Of a stretch of DNA of 64,000 nucleotides, positions 1 to 9,319 are shown piece by piece. The translations under genes were made by a program, and so were the position numbers. Each line of letters begins with the position of its first letter. Within the stretch, counting starts at the first letter, position 1. The stretch is from Bog-159 sp963785255 (GTDB lineage Bacteria > Acidobacteriota > Terriglobia > Bryobacterales > Bryobacteraceae), in NCBI GenBank assembly GCA_963785255.1, contig CAWAUR010000014.1:567660-631659 (forward strand). Direction: 5' to 3'. The notes below the pieces were generated by a model. It was not told the DNA's origin. It ran no database searches and was given only the letters and a program-made list of their open reading frames with translations.

Positions 1-397
1 CGGCGAACACCACGTCGGATGGCTCGGTCTTGCAAGGAATGGTGTCAGTGACAATGCCTTGTGAGACCGAGGCGACACTGATGCTGTTGGAGACTTGATT
101 GACCACCCACACTTCATCGTCATTGGTGGGATTTACGTTGACTGAAACCGGCTCAATGCCGACCGGGATTTCGACGATCAGCGAGGGCGCGGCCGGGTTA
201 GCGAGACTGAATACGGAGACGGTGCCATTCGGGGTATTCAGCGCGTATAGCATCGTGCCATCCGCCGACATGCGAATCGGGTTAGTCTGCGCGCCCTCGA
301 AATTGACGAATTCCGATGGAGGCACCTGCGCCGGCGCGAGCGCGGAGATAAATAAGAGGCCCACTACCGGGAGGACATCCGCAAAACTGATTCTCAT
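1..397 (-). CDS. Secreted YVTN/beta-propeller protein, N-terminal part (runs off the window)
   Basis: The reading frame opens at an ATG at 397 with a strong AGGAGGGG ribosome site just upstream and continues off the left edge. It begins with MRISFADVLPVVGLL, a signal peptide ending near ALAPAQ, followed by propeller-type repeats (MSADGTMLYALN, NPTNDDEVWVVNQ) of the YVTN family. Such proteins are exported and usually act as structural or binding proteins; no enzyme activity can be inferred. Only about 132 residues are visible, so domain number and function remain unknown. Confidence 0.75.
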   Translation of the reverse strand, partial: MRISFADVLPVVGLLFISALAPAQVPPSEFVNFEGAQTNPIRMSADGTMLYALNTPNGTVSVFSLANPAAPSLIVEIPVGIEPVSVNVNPTNDDEVWVVNQVSNSISVASVSQGIVTDTIPCKTEPSDVVFA

Positions 398-536
398 GAC
401 TTCCCCTCCTGGGGACCGCGGTCGAACGGTTCCCCATTATGCCGTACTGAAGTATACACTGGCGCTTCCACTGAGTCTATCGGGAAACAGGTAGTTTTAC
501 CAGATTAAACGCGGAACCGGTACCGTACTAGGCTAA

Positions 537-652
537 GTGGGGCAGGCACTCGGCCTGCGGCGGCCTCGTAGGCCGCCTGCTGGGACATTCCTTAGCGTGC
601 CGAAAGGCGGCCTACGAGGCCGCCGCAGGCAGGTGGCAGAGTGCCTGCCCCA
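537..652. repeat. Large palindromic repeat, family A (GGGGCAGGCACT type)
   Basis: A long imperfect inverted repeat fills the gap between the two flanking genes. The left arm starts GTGGGGCAGGCACT and the right arm ends AGTGCCTGCCCCAC, with nested arms GGCGGCCTCGTAGGCCGCC and its complement. Related copies lie at about 16600-16760, 18162-18285, 29519-29631 and 48588-48628. It sits just downstream of the stop of the large minus-strand gene, where it could also act as a 3' hairpin. Confidence 0.85.
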
Positions 653-655
653 CCC

Positions 656-3600
656 TCACACTCCCTCCACGGTTGCGCGCCGCTCGAGTTTCCCCCAGCC
701 GACTACCCGCCCGCGCACCGCGTAGATCAGTGACTTTGCCACCACGTAATACATCAGTTCGCGGTAGTAGATGCGCTGAAAGAACAACAGCGCCAGATCC
801 CAAGGCTTCTCACCTTCCAGCGCGTACGCCACCAGTCCGGTCATAAGCTCCAACACGAAGAAGCCGAGATAGAATATCAGCACGATGCGCCAGTTTCCGG
901 CGAACAGGGCCGCGATCATGGCCACTTCGGCGAACGGCGAGAGCGCCGAAAGCAGCACCTGAAAAATCCAGATGCTGGGCAGCGCCACGAACCCGAGCGA
1001 TCCGTACTTGGGAACGAACAGCGCGTCGCGATGCTTCCAGGCGGCCTGTAACGTCCCGAACGCCCAGCGGAAGCGCTGTTTGGCGAGGCCGCGCGTGTCT
1101 TCGGGCGCTTCGGTGAATGCTACGGCTTTCTCTTCATAGCGGATCGCATACCCGGCGCGCCGTAGCTTCAACGTGAGATCAGTATCTTCGGCCAGCGTAT
1201 CGTTACCGAATCCGCCCTGCTTTACGACGAGGCTTTTGCGCCACGCCCCCACCGCGCCGGGAACAACCGTGATGGCATTCAGCAGATCGAGCGCGCGCCG
1301 GTCCAGGTTGAAGCCGTAGATATATTCGATCGACTGAAAACGGGTGATCCAGCGGCGGCGATTGCCCACGCGCGCGTTTCCCGAAACCGCGCCCACCTGC
1401 GCATCGGCAAAATGGCGCACCAGCATGCCGATGGCGCCTGGGCGAAAGATCGTGTCGGCGTCCACCGCAATCAGAATTTCATTTTGCGCGTGCGCGATGG
1501 CGTTGTTGAGCGCCGCGGATTTTCCGCCGTTGGGCTGCGTCAGGATCAACACGTTCCGGTGCTCGCCGAAGCGGCTGCGCAACACATCCAGCGTGGCGTC
1601 TTTGGAGCCATCGTCCACCACCACAAGTTCGAGATCGACGTAACCGTTGCGCAGGATCGATTCGACGGTGCGCGCGATCACCTTCTCCTCGTTATACGCG
1701 GCGACAATCACCGTGACTGGCGGATGGAACGCTGCATCGAAACGGGCATGTGCCGCACGCCACTTTTGAATCACCGCCAGGGTTCCGTAGAACAGCGATC
1801 GCGCCAGCGTCAGGTAAATTGCCCACAGAAACAATATGCCGACGATCTTCTTGAACGTGCCCTGCGAGTTGAACGCGCCGCCTTCGATGCGCGCCCAGCG
1901 CATCTCCTCGCCTGAAGGCTTAGGCATCAGTTGCGCGCGCGTCTGCCCCAGCAATTCGCTCAACGGCACGAATCGATACCCGCGCGCTGTGAGCCCTTCT
2001 AGGATGCGCGGCAGCGCCGCCACGGTGGCCGAACGGTCGCCGCCCGCATCGTGCAGCAGGATCACGTGCCCGGGATCTTCGCTGGACTGCAGCTCGCTCT
2101 CGATATCCGACACAATCTCGTCCGCCGAAACTCCCTTCGCCCAATCGCGTGGATCGATGCGCTCACCGACAGTCACGTAACCTGCCTTTTGCGCGCGCAG
2201 CACGGGCAGGATCTCTTCGGGAGTCTGCGGCTGGCTATCGGCGTTGTACGGCGGCCGGAATAGCACGGTGGAAACGCCCAGCGCATTTTCGATAATGCGC
2301 TCGGTGGTGCTCAGTTCCAACGTCGCGCGCTCTTCAGACACCAGCGCGATGTTGGGATGCGTATACGTATGATTGCCGATATCGTGGCCTTCGGCATATT
2401 CGCGCTTTACCAGTCCGATGTTTTGATCGGCATTCGCGCCGATGATGAAAAATGTCGCGCGGACGTTGTGGCTGCGCAAAATATCGAGAATCGCGGGCGT
2501 GTAACGCGCATCCGGACCATCGTCGAAAGTCAGGCACAGCACCTTGCCGTTCGCATGGCCGCTCGATTCGATCGTATAGTATGACGGCGTCTGTCCATAC
2601 TGTTCCGCATAGCGGCCGCCCGCATCGCGCCAGACTTTGCGGCTACCCTGGTGCGGCGTTTGCACGATGCGCAGCACATCGCCATCGCCATACTGCTCCA
2701 CCGATTTCTCGGCGGCCAGCACGGATAGCTTTTGCGGATCGTAATTGGCGGCGGGCCAGGCGTCGGGTTCGAGCACATTCCATAAGTCCGGATCTTCGGC
2801 GCCCAATCGCCACAGCGCGACGCCGCGGAAGCCACCGTCCGCCACGCCGCGCGCTGCGTTCAAGGCCGTGACCGCATCCAGGAACCAGACTTCGTGTTGC
2901 CGTCCGCCGGCCTGATAGCGAAACACCGGATTGGCCATATTGGCATCCCATACGACCGGCGCCTGTTTGGATGCCGCCTGCGACATCACCTCGCCGAACT
3001 TCGTCTCCGTGGACCCCGCTCCGCCAATGGTCCAGTCGTAGCCATAATTGCCTATCCCGATGACCATTTTTGCGGGCGGCGCGATGCGGCCCAGCCGATC
3101 GATTTCCTTCTGAAACCAATCCTCGGAGGCGATCGGTCCGGGCTCGCCCGATTGATAGTGTTCGTCGTAGACCATCGGCACGATATAGTCGTTGATTGCG
3201 GCAAGCTGCTTCAGATCGTAAGCCGGATCGTCGACCGGCACGCTCTCGGTGAGCAGCAGATTGGCGGGCGCGAGCTTGGCGCGCAGCTGGCGCATGAACG
3301 CGAGGAAGGGATCGCGGTCGCGCGGCGTGAGCTCTTCGAAGTCGATATTGACGCCAGAGAAATGGTGCTCCGCGAGATTGCTGTAGATGTTGTCGACCAG
3401 GTCGGCGCGGGCGTCCGCATCGTGCAGGATCTTGCGCACGTCGCCAGCCTGCCAGCCATCGCGATAGTTCGTGACCAGGGCGATGATGGGCAGCTTGGCC
3501 TGCGCGGCGATGGCGATTACGGTGGGATCGCTTTCGTCTTCGAGATCGCCCTGGGCATTGCGCAGGATCAGCCACTCCGGAACCAGGTGCGTGAGATGCG

Positions 3601-4003
3601 CGAGATGCATGCGCAGCGAAACCATGCTGGCGGGGTCCCAATTCACATAGAAGCCGAAGACGATGGGGCTGTCGATTTTGACGCGTGCGGCAGTCTTGGG
3701 ATGGAGGACAGGCGAGACGGATCGCACGTATTTGATGTTGCGCGCGGCCTTGCGCAGCTTGAAAGGAACGTTGCGCGCGGGACGCTCGCCGTGAATGATG
3801 GCGGGGACATCTTGCAGGCCGGGTATATGCTCCACAGACGGAAGACCCAGCGCCGGGATCTGCGGGCTGATAGCCATGCTCAACACGAACAGCACGAGCA
3901 GAATGCCGAGGAAAATGGCGCCGGTTTGCAGACTGCGGCGGAAGCGTTGCCAACGCTTGCCGGTGGGATCGTGGAAGACGAAGGCGCGATGAGTGTCGGG
4001 CAC
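656..4003 (-). CDS. Three-module GH18 / polysaccharide deacetylase / family 2 glycosyltransferase membrane protein
   Basis: This 1115-residue protein fuses three carbohydrate modules. An N-terminal membrane anchor (about 29-46) is followed by a GH18-like barrel (about 110-415) with the catalytic-type motif VNIDFEE at 218-224. A NodB polysaccharide deacetylase domain (about 487-680) has TFDDGPD at 492-498, a metal-binding H-x3-H at 545/549 and RPPYN near 583. A processive GT2 domain (about 760-985) has DDG at 797-799, DAD at 848-850, AEDTD near 938 and QRFRW at 976-980. More membrane segments lie at about 720-740 and 1003-1065. The GT2 and membrane part resembles PgaC/HasA-type synthases, so the likely job is making, trimming and deacetylating an exported amino-sugar polymer. 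The polymer itself is inferred. No partner genes are adjacent. Confidence 0.9.
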   Translation of the reverse strand: MPDTHRAFVFHDPTGKRWQRFRRSLQTGAIFLGILLVLFVLSMAISPQIPALGLPSVEHIPGLQDVPAIIHGERPARNVPFKLRKAARNIKYVRSVSPVLHPKTAARVKIDSPIVFGFYVNWDPASMVSLRMHLAHLTHLVPEWLILRNAQGDLEDESDPTVIAIAAQAKLPIIALVTNYRDGWQAGDVRKILHDADARADLVDNIYSNLAEHHFSGVNIDFEELTPRDRDPFLAFMRQLRAKLAPANLLLTESVPVDDPAYDLKQLAAINDYIVPMVYDEHYQSGEPGPIASEDWFQKEIDRLGRIAPPAKMVIGIGNYGYDWTIGGAGSTETKFGEVMSQAASKQAPVVWDANMANPVFRYQAGGRQHEVWFLDAVTALNAARGVADGGFRGVALWRLGAEDPDLWNVLEPDAWPAANYDPQKLSVLAAEKSVEQYGDGDVLRIVQTPHQGSRKVWRDAGGRYAEQYGQTPSYYTIESSGHANGKVLCLTFDDGPDARYTPAILDILRSHNVRATFFIIGANADQNIGLVKREYAEGHDIGNHTYTHPNIALVSEERATLELSTTERIIENALGVSTVLFRPPYNADSQPQTPEEILPVLRAQKAGYVTVGERIDPRDWAKGVSADEIVSDIESELQSSEDPGHVILLHDAGGDRSATVAALPRILEGLTARGYRFVPLSELLGQTRAQLMPKPSGEEMRWARIEGGAFNSQGTFKKIVGILFLWAIYLTLARSLFYGTLAVIQKWRAAHARFDAAFHPPVTVIVAAYNEEKVIARTVESILRNGYVDLELVVVDDGSKDATLDVLRSRFGEHRNVLILTQPNGGKSAALNNAIAHAQNEILIAVDADTIFRPGAIGMLVRHFADAQVGAVSGNARVGNRRRWITRFQSIEYIYGFNLDRRALDLLNAITVVPGAVGAWRKSLVVKQGGFGNDTLAEDTDLTLKLRRAGYAIRYEEKAVAFTEAPEDTRGLAKQRFRWAFGTLQAAWKHRDALFVPKYGSLGFVALPSIWIFQVLLSALSPFAEVAMIAALFAGNWRIVLIFYLGFFVLELMTGLVAYALEGEKPWDLALLFFQRIYYRELMYYVVAKSLIYAVRGRVVGWGKLERRATVEGV

Positions 4004-4094
4004 GGTTGGACGGATTGGTACTTTCTATTTTAGACTGGCGTGCAGGCGTTTTCGCGCGGGATTCGATACGGGGGCATCACACGAGAGTGCATTT

Positions 4095-4200
4095 TTCATC
4101 GGCGTTCATCGGCGTTCATCGGCGGCCAATACGTTTTGTTCCGGCCGGGCGAAAATCAAAACCTGATATGGCCGCCGATGAACGCCGATGAACGCCGATA
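4095..4200. repeat. Inverted repeat, family C (ATCGGCGTTC direct repeats in each arm)
   Basis: The left arm (4095-4128) is a tandem run of TTCATCGGCG units ending GGCGGCCA. The right arm (4169-4200) is its reverse complement, TGGCCGCCGATGAACGCCG and onward. About 40 bases of unique loop lie between. A second copy with the same architecture is at 42214-42324. Apart from this element the 341-base gap 4004-4344 holds only the ribosome site of the next gene. Confidence 0.85.
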
Positions 4201-4344
4201 ACGCGACTCGTTCGGAGGTGGCTAGGTCTACCCGTCGGCTTGGCTGGGCGAGCCTCCCTCGAGTTCTAAGCTGCGGAGCCCGCTGATTTGCGCCCGAATC
4301 GCCTCGAGTGCGATAGCGTAGCATAGGAAGAAGGAGGGGGAATT

Positions 4345-5112
4345 ATGCGGACCAATTGGATTTGGGGGTGCATGGCCGCCGCATTACTAGCAGTCACGTG
4401 CGCCGCGGGGCCGGGAGACAAGATCATCGACCAGCGTCAGCCGGTGCTGGTGGAACTATTTACTTCGGAGGGCTGTTCGAGTTGCCCGCCCGCCGATGCG
4501 CTGCTGGAAAAGCTGGACCACGAACAGCCGGTGGCCGGCGCGCAAATCATCGTGCTTAGCGAGCACGTGGATTATTGGAATCAGGGTGGATGGAAAGATC
4601 CATACTCATCGACCGCTCTCACCGAGCGCCAGGAGAGATACGCGCGCAACCTGCATATTCAGGAGCCGTATACGCCGCAGACGGTGATCGACGGTAGTTT
4701 TGAGTGCGTGGGAGCCGATCCGCGCAAAGTTGTGGCGGGTATCCAGCAGGCCATCGGGGAGGCCAACGTGGCGGTCCGCATGACCCCAGCGGCATCCGGC
4801 GACGCTGTCGAGATTGATGTCGATCCGCTTCCCGCGGGCAAGGTGCACAAGGCCAATGTCTATCTGGCGCGCGCGGCCGATAGCGGGATCTCGAACGTGT
4901 TGCGTGGAGAGAACAGCGGGCGTAAGCTGCACCACGTTGCCGTCGTATCGGAACTGAAACAGATTGGAAGCGTCACCTTGACCTCCGGATTCAAGACACA
5001 GATTCCCATTCACTCCGGCGATGCGCCTGCTGGATCGAAGCTGATCGCGTTCGTGCAGGAGTCCGGCCCCGGACGCGTGTGGGGCGCCGGCATGTACGCG
5101 ATTTCCAAATGA
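4345..5112 (+). CDS. DUF1223 secreted thioredoxin-fold-like protein
   Basis: A 255-residue protein with a signal peptide (MRTNWIWGCMAAALLAVTCAAG) and the DUF1223 hallmark VELFTSEGCSSCPPADALL near residues 33-51. This contains a C-x2-C pair in a thioredoxin-like fold. Family members are exported, and a redox role is often supposed but not shown. The ATG follows a clear GGAGGGGG site. The stop overlaps the start of the next gene (ATGA at 5109-5112), so the two are translationally coupled although no functional link between them is known. Confidence 0.85.
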   Translation: MRTNWIWGCMAAALLAVTCAAGPGDKIIDQRQPVLVELFTSEGCSSCPPADALLEKLDHEQPVAGAQIIVLSEHVDYWNQGGWKDPYSSTALTERQERYARNLHIQEPYTPQTVIDGSFECVGADPRKVVAGIQQAIGEANVAVRMTPAASGDAVEIDVDPLPAGKVHKANVYLARAADSGISNVLRGENSGRKLHHVAVVSELKQIGSVTLTSGFKTQIPIHSGDAPAGSKLIAFVQESGPGRVWGAGMYAISK

Positions 5113-6992
5113 TCCACAGCGCCGCGCTCCAGCGCGAGTGGCTCGAGACCAACGGCTTGGGCGGCTATGCCTCGTCCACAGTTGCCGGAATCCATACACG
5201 CCGCTATCACGGCCTGCTGATCGCCGCCACCAAGCCTCCGGTGGGGCGCATGCTGCTGCTCTCGAAATTGGAAGAGACGCTGGTGGTGGATGGCCGCCGG
5301 TACGATCTTTCCGCAAACCAATATCCGGGCGTGGTTCATCCGCAAGGCTACCGGCTGCTGAAAGAGTTCCGGCAGGCGACCTGTCCCGTTTTCGTCTTCC
5401 AGGTGGAAGATCTGGAATTGGAAAAGTCGGTCTTCATGGTGCAGGGCGAGAATACGACCATCGTCCAGTATCGATTACGCGGCGCGCGTCGTGGGACGCT
5501 GGAATTGCGGCCGCTCATCGCCTTTCGCGATTACCACGCGACGACTCATGAAAACGCCGCGCTCGATCCGCGTTTCGAATCGGGCGACGGCTGGGTGAAG
5601 ATGACGCCTTACGCGAATTTGCCGGCACTTTATTTGAATCACTCCGGCGCGGACATTCAGCCGGCCGGGGATTGGTATCGCAATTTCGAATACGACCGCG
5701 AGCGAGAACGCGGCTTGGACTTCCGCGAAGACCTGTTCCATCCGCTCACGATGATCTTCGACTTGGGCGGCAACGCCTCGCCGTCCATCGCTGCATCCAC
5801 CGAACCACGCGCGGCAGACGCGCCGGCGCCGGCGGCCGCTTTAGATCTGGCTCGCGCCGCCGGCCAATTCATCGTTGCGCGCGGCAACCAGCACACGGTG
5901 ATAGCCGGATATCATTGGTTCGGCGATTGGGGCCGCGACACCATGATCGCCCTGCCGGGCCTGACTCTTTCGACGGGCCGGTATGGTATCGCTAAAAGCA
6001 TTCTGCTGGGATTCGCCGCGCATATCGATCGCGGCATGCTGCCGAACCGCTTCCCGGACGCCGGCGAGGCGCCCGAATATAACACCGTCGACGCCACGCT
6101 CTGGTTCTTCGAGGCGATTCGCGCGCTGCTCGAGGCCACCCAGGATTACGATTTTGTGCGCGCCAATTTATATGACGCGCTCGCCGATGTCGTCGCCTGG
6201 CATGTTCGTGGCACACGATACGGCATCCATGTGGAGCGCGACGGACTGCTTGACGCCGGAGAGCCTGGCGTACCGTTGACTTGGATGGATGCCAAGATCG
6301 GCGATCGGGCAGTGACACCGCGGCGGGGAAAGCCGGTCGAGATCCAGGCGCTTTGGTATAACGCGTTACGCTTGATGGAGGATCTGGCGCGCCGCTTCGA
6401 TCACGCCGCGGAAATCGATCGCTATGGTGACATGGCCGAACGCGCGCGGGCGAGTTTCACTCCGCTCTTTTGGAACGACGCATGTGCGTGCCTTTATGAC
6501 GTGGTCGATGGCGAAGCGCGCGACGCCTCCATGCGACCCAACCAGATCTTCGCCGTGAGCCTTCATCACAAAATGTTGCCGCCCGACAAAGCCAAAGCCG
6601 TGGTGGACGCCGTGGAGCGGGAGCTTTTGACGCCGTACGGCCTGCGTACGCTGGCTCCCCGCGATCCGCGGTATCGCGGCCGCTACGAAGGCGATCCTGC
6701 CAGCCGCGATGGCGCCTATCATCAGGGGACGGTGTGGCCGTGGCTGATGGGGCCGTTCATTTCAGCGTATCTTTACGTGTACGGCCGAACACCCGAAGCT
6801 CTGGCACAGGCGCGGCAGTGGCTGGCGGAACTCGGTCGGTATGCGGCTGACGACGGTCTCGGCCAGCTTCCCGAACTCTTCGACGGCGACGCGCCGCAGC
6901 GCCCCGGCGGATGTATCGCGCAGGCCTGGAGCATCGCGGAACTGACGCGCGCACTCTGCGAGACCCAGCCTGGAATAAAGTGCGCCGCGTAG
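5109..6992 (+). CDS. Glycogen debranching enzyme (amylo-alpha-1,6-glucosidase)
   Basis: The 627-residue protein starts at an ATG that overlaps the previous stop as ATGA. This puts residue 1 at MIHSAALQREWL and gives the usual N-terminus of the family (ETNGLGGYASST, TRRYHGLL). Residues about 1-215 form the N-terminal debranching-enzyme domain. About 255-615 form the alpha/alpha-barrel catalytic domain, with YHWFGDWGRDTMIALPGL and YHQGTVWPWLMGPF. It removes alpha-1,6 branches left after phosphorolysis of glycogen and should act in the cytoplasm. No other glycogen gene is adjacent; a GH13 enzyme lies at 42.4 kb. Confidence 0.88.
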   Translation: MIHSAALQREWLETNGLGGYASSTVAGIHTRRYHGLLIAATKPPVGRMLLLSKLEETLVVDGRRYDLSANQYPGVVHPQGYRLLKEFRQATCPVFVFQVEDLELEKSVFMVQGENTTIVQYRLRGARRGTLELRPLIAFRDYHATTHENAALDPRFESGDGWVKMTPYANLPALYLNHSGADIQPAGDWYRNFEYDRERERGLDFREDLFHPLTMIFDLGGNASPSIAASTEPRAADAPAPAAALDLARAAGQFIVARGNQHTVIAGYHWFGDWGRDTMIALPGLTLSTGRYGIAKSILLGFAAHIDRGMLPNRFPDAGEAPEYNTVDATLWFFEAIRALLEATQDYDFVRANLYDALADVVAWHVRGTRYGIHVERDGLLDAGEPGVPLTWMDAKIGDRAVTPRRGKPVEIQALWYNALRLMEDLARRFDHAAEIDRYGDMAERARASFTPLFWNDACACLYDVVDGEARDASMRPNQIFAVSLHHKMLPPDKAKAVVDAVERELLTPYGLRTLAPRDPRYRGRYEGDPASRDGAYHQGTVWPWLMGPFISAYLYVYGRTPEALAQARQWLAELGRYAADDGLGQLPELFDGDAPQRPGGCIAQAWSIAELTRALCETQPGIKCAA

Positions 6993-7013
6993 GTCTTTTA
7001 TAATTGAAGATAT

Positions 7014-7940
7014 ATGCTGGTTAAAAGAGGGGCAGACATCCGTTACTCCGAGGTAACACCGAAAGCCGCTTATTTGAACCGCCGGCGATTTCTATCCGCC
7101 GTGCCTCTGGCGGGTGCGGCTCTATTCGCATCGCGCGCCTCGGCCGCCGCGAAACTGTCCGCGGTCAAGGGGCCGTTCAGCACCGATGAGACAGTCACTC
7201 CGTTTCAGGACGTCTCGACTTACAACAATTTCTACGAATTCGGCACTCGCAAGGACGATCCGGCCAAGAATGCCGGGCGGCTGAAGACCTCGCCCTGGAG
7301 CATCATGATCGAGGGCGGGAGCGACAAGCGCCAGGTTTTCGATCTGGACGCCCTCATGAAAATGGCGCCCATGGAAGAGCGCATCTACCGTCATCGTTGC
7401 GTGGAGGGGTGGTCCATCGTGGTGCCTTGGATCGGATTTCCGCTCAACGTCCTGATCAAGGCCGCCCAGCCCAACCCGAAGGCTAAGTTCGTCGCGTTCC
7501 AAAGTCTCTATGATATGCGGTACATGCTTACCGACAGTCAAGCGGGCCTCGAGTTTCCCTATGTGGAAGGCTTGCGCATGGACGAAGCCATGCACCCGCT
7601 GACGCTGCTCTGCTTCGGCATGTATGGCCAGGTGCTGCCCAATCAGGATGGCGCACCGGTGCGCCTGGTGGTGCCCTGGAAATATGGTTTCAAGAGCATC
7701 AAATCCATCGTGAAAATCAAGTTCGTGGAAAGGGAACCGAACACCAGTTGGAACCTCGCCAACGCCCACGAATACGGGTTCTATTCGAATGTGAATCCCA
7801 CGGTGGATCATCCGCGCTGGAGCCAGTCGAGCGAGCGCCGGCTGGGCGAATTCTTCAAGCGCAAGACGCTTATGTTTAACGGCTATGGCGATCAGGTGGC
7901 CAAGCTGTATACGGGCATGGATCTGCGCAAGAACTATTGA
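7014..7940 (+). CDS. msrP: Protein-methionine-sulfoxide reductase, molybdopterin catalytic subunit
   Basis: A 308-residue member of the YedY/MsrP family. The N-terminus carries a twin-arginine signal (NRRRFLSAVPLAGAALFAS, residues 22-40), so the folded, cofactor-loaded enzyme is exported by Tat. The molybdenum-ligating cysteine lies in YRHRCVEGWS at residue 129. The C-terminal half has the family block VPWKYGFKSIKSIVKIKF. MsrP repairs oxidised methionines in envelope proteins, taking electrons from MsrQ, which is encoded directly downstream with overlapping stop and start. The ATG has only a weak ribosome site, and a later start would cut into the Tat signal. Confidence 0.93.
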   Translation: MLVKRGADIRYSEVTPKAAYLNRRRFLSAVPLAGAALFASRASAAAKLSAVKGPFSTDETVTPFQDVSTYNNFYEFGTRKDDPAKNAGRLKTSPWSIMIEGGSDKRQVFDLDALMKMAPMEERIYRHRCVEGWSIVVPWIGFPLNVLIKAAQPNPKAKFVAFQSLYDMRYMLTDSQAGLEFPYVEGLRMDEAMHPLTLLCFGMYGQVLPNQDGAPVRLVVPWKYGFKSIKSIVKIKFVEREPNTSWNLANAHEYGFYSNVNPTVDHPRWSQSSERRLGEFFKRKTLMFNGYGDQVAKLYTGMDLRKNY

Positions 7941-8593
7941 GCCGCCGCATGTCTTGGACACACGTGCTTTCACGGCGATGGCTGAAGGTTCCCGTTTTCC
8001 TCTTGTGTTTGGTCCCCGTGCTGTGGCTCGCCTGGAAGGCTTTTCATCACGGCCTGGGCGCGAATCCCATCGAATTCATCACGCATGCGACCGGCGACTG
8101 GACGCTGCGCTTTCTGGCCATCACGCTGGCCGTTTCTCCGTTGCGCCGCCTGCTGGGCCTGCCCGACCTGATTCGCTTCCGCCGCATGCTAGGCCTCTTC
8201 GCGTTCTTTTACGGTTCGCTGCACTTCATGACGTATCTGTGGCTGGATAAGTACTTCGATTGGCATGAAATCGTGAAGGATGTGTACAAGCGTCCGTTCA
8301 TCACAGCAGGCTTCGTGGGCTTCGTCTCCATGTTGCCGCTGGCTCTGACTTCCACGGCTGGTTGGATCAGACGGCTGGGAGGGCGGCGCTGGCAGATACT
8401 CCACCGGTTGATTTATGTGAGCGCATGCGCGGGTGTGGTGCACTACTACTGGCTGGTGAAGTCGGATGTGCGGAAGCCTCTGATGTACGGATCGATCATG
8501 CTGGTGCTGTTCGCGGAGCGGGCGATTGCGGCGATTCGAAAATCGCGCGCGGGACATCGCCGGGCCGGCACGTTACCCGCGGCGGTGTCGTAG
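7937..8593 (+). CDS. msrQ: Heme-binding membrane subunit of the MsrPQ system
   Basis: A 218-residue integral membrane protein of the ferric-reductase-like transmembrane family. It has about six helices and conserved heme-ligand histidines in helices such as FFYGSLHFMTYL and RLIYVSACAGVVHYYW. MsrQ passes electrons from the respiratory chain to periplasmic MsrP. The given start is a TTG that overlaps the msrP stop (TTGA); an ATG at 7949 is an equally good alternative, and neither has a clear ribosome site. Overlap and order are those of the known msrPQ operon. Confidence 0.9.
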   Translation: MSRRMSWTHVLSRRWLKVPVFLLCLVPVLWLAWKAFHHGLGANPIEFITHATGDWTLRFLAITLAVSPLRRLLGLPDLIRFRRMLGLFAFFYGSLHFMTYLWLDKYFDWHEIVKDVYKRPFITAGFVGFVSMLPLALTSTAGWIRRLGGRRWQILHRLIYVSACAGVVHYYWLVKSDVRKPLMYGSIMLVLFAERAIAAIRKSRAGHRRAGTLPAAVS

Positions 8594-8602
8594 CCGCCCG
8601 GG

Positions 8603-8634
8603 GCGACCGCTTGCTCACGCGCGCGGCTCAGTAC
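8603..8634. repeat. Palindrome half, family B (TGAGCCGCG...AGCGGT type)
   Basis: On the minus strand this reads TACTGAGCCGCGCGCG followed by TGAGCAAGCGGTC. It is a member of the dispersed family found at 12529, 12600, 24909, 35417, 44406, 44460 and 58039. It lies at the convergent junction of msrQ and the ankyrin pseudogene and overlaps the end of the latter. Confidence 0.7.
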
Positions 8635-9224
8635 CCGGCGGCCGCGCGCAGGATTTCGGCGATCCCGGGGTGCCCCATCTTCTCCGCCCATGCCAGCGGT
8701 GTAGCCCAGGGCTCGGCGTCCGGCTCATTCACGGGTGCGCCGCGCGCGATCAGCAGCTCCACCATTCCGCGCCGTCCCCAGCGGCAAGCCCAACCGAGCG
8801 GCGTGGATCGCAACAACTCGTCGCGCACGTCGAGGCTGGCACCGCGATCGAGCAGCATGGCGGCAAATCGCACTCGCTGCGGCTCTGTGGGATTGGCGCG
8901 CGCAGCGGCATAATGCAACACCGTCTCACCCCGGCGCGCGACGTTCGTATCGATCCCGTGCGCCAACAGCAGTTCCATACACGCGAAGAAGCGCTCCTCA
9001 TCCGGATGATCGCCCACGCTGCGGATGGGCTGAGTCAACACCCAGTGCCACCGCGCATCGTTTGGCGGCCAGTTCAAGCGCGGCAGAGCCAGCTTGACGA
9101 TGGCCGGGCATCCGTTGCAGGCCGCCGACCATGCCAGTTCACGCGCGGTCTCTTCGCTCGAATCGCGATCGAGCATGCGCCGCGCCTCGTCCGCATCGTG
9201 CGCCAGGGTGATAGTCCAAGGCTG
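8628..9224 (-). pseudogene. Ankyrin-repeat protein, 3' part (cut off by an insertion sequence)
   Basis: This is the C-terminal third of an ankyrin-repeat gene whose 5' part lies on the other side of the insertion sequence. The frame is open from the insertion junction. It reads TITLAHDADEARRMLDRD and then repeats such as GETVLHYAAARANP and STPLGWACRWGRRGMVELL, ending with GIAEILRAAAGY. A start codon exists at 9176, but conserved sequence continues upstream to the junction, so this is a severed tail and not a separate gene. Joining it to the 5' part across one copy of the duplicated target restores an uninterrupted frame. Confidence 0.88.
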
Positions 9225-9319
9225 GGGGTGTGCGACATGAAAGTGACGATTCGCGAGTTTTCTTTTTTTGTGGCCGTAAACCTAGCGTAGTGATACGCTA
9301 GGCCATCAGGAGGCTGTAC

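Noticed and set aside
2894..4033. Long open frame on the plus strand (379 codons) opposite the GH18/NodB/GT2 gene
   Set aside because: It lies wholly over a strongly supported gene and shows no protein family; high-GC antisense frames of this length are expected.
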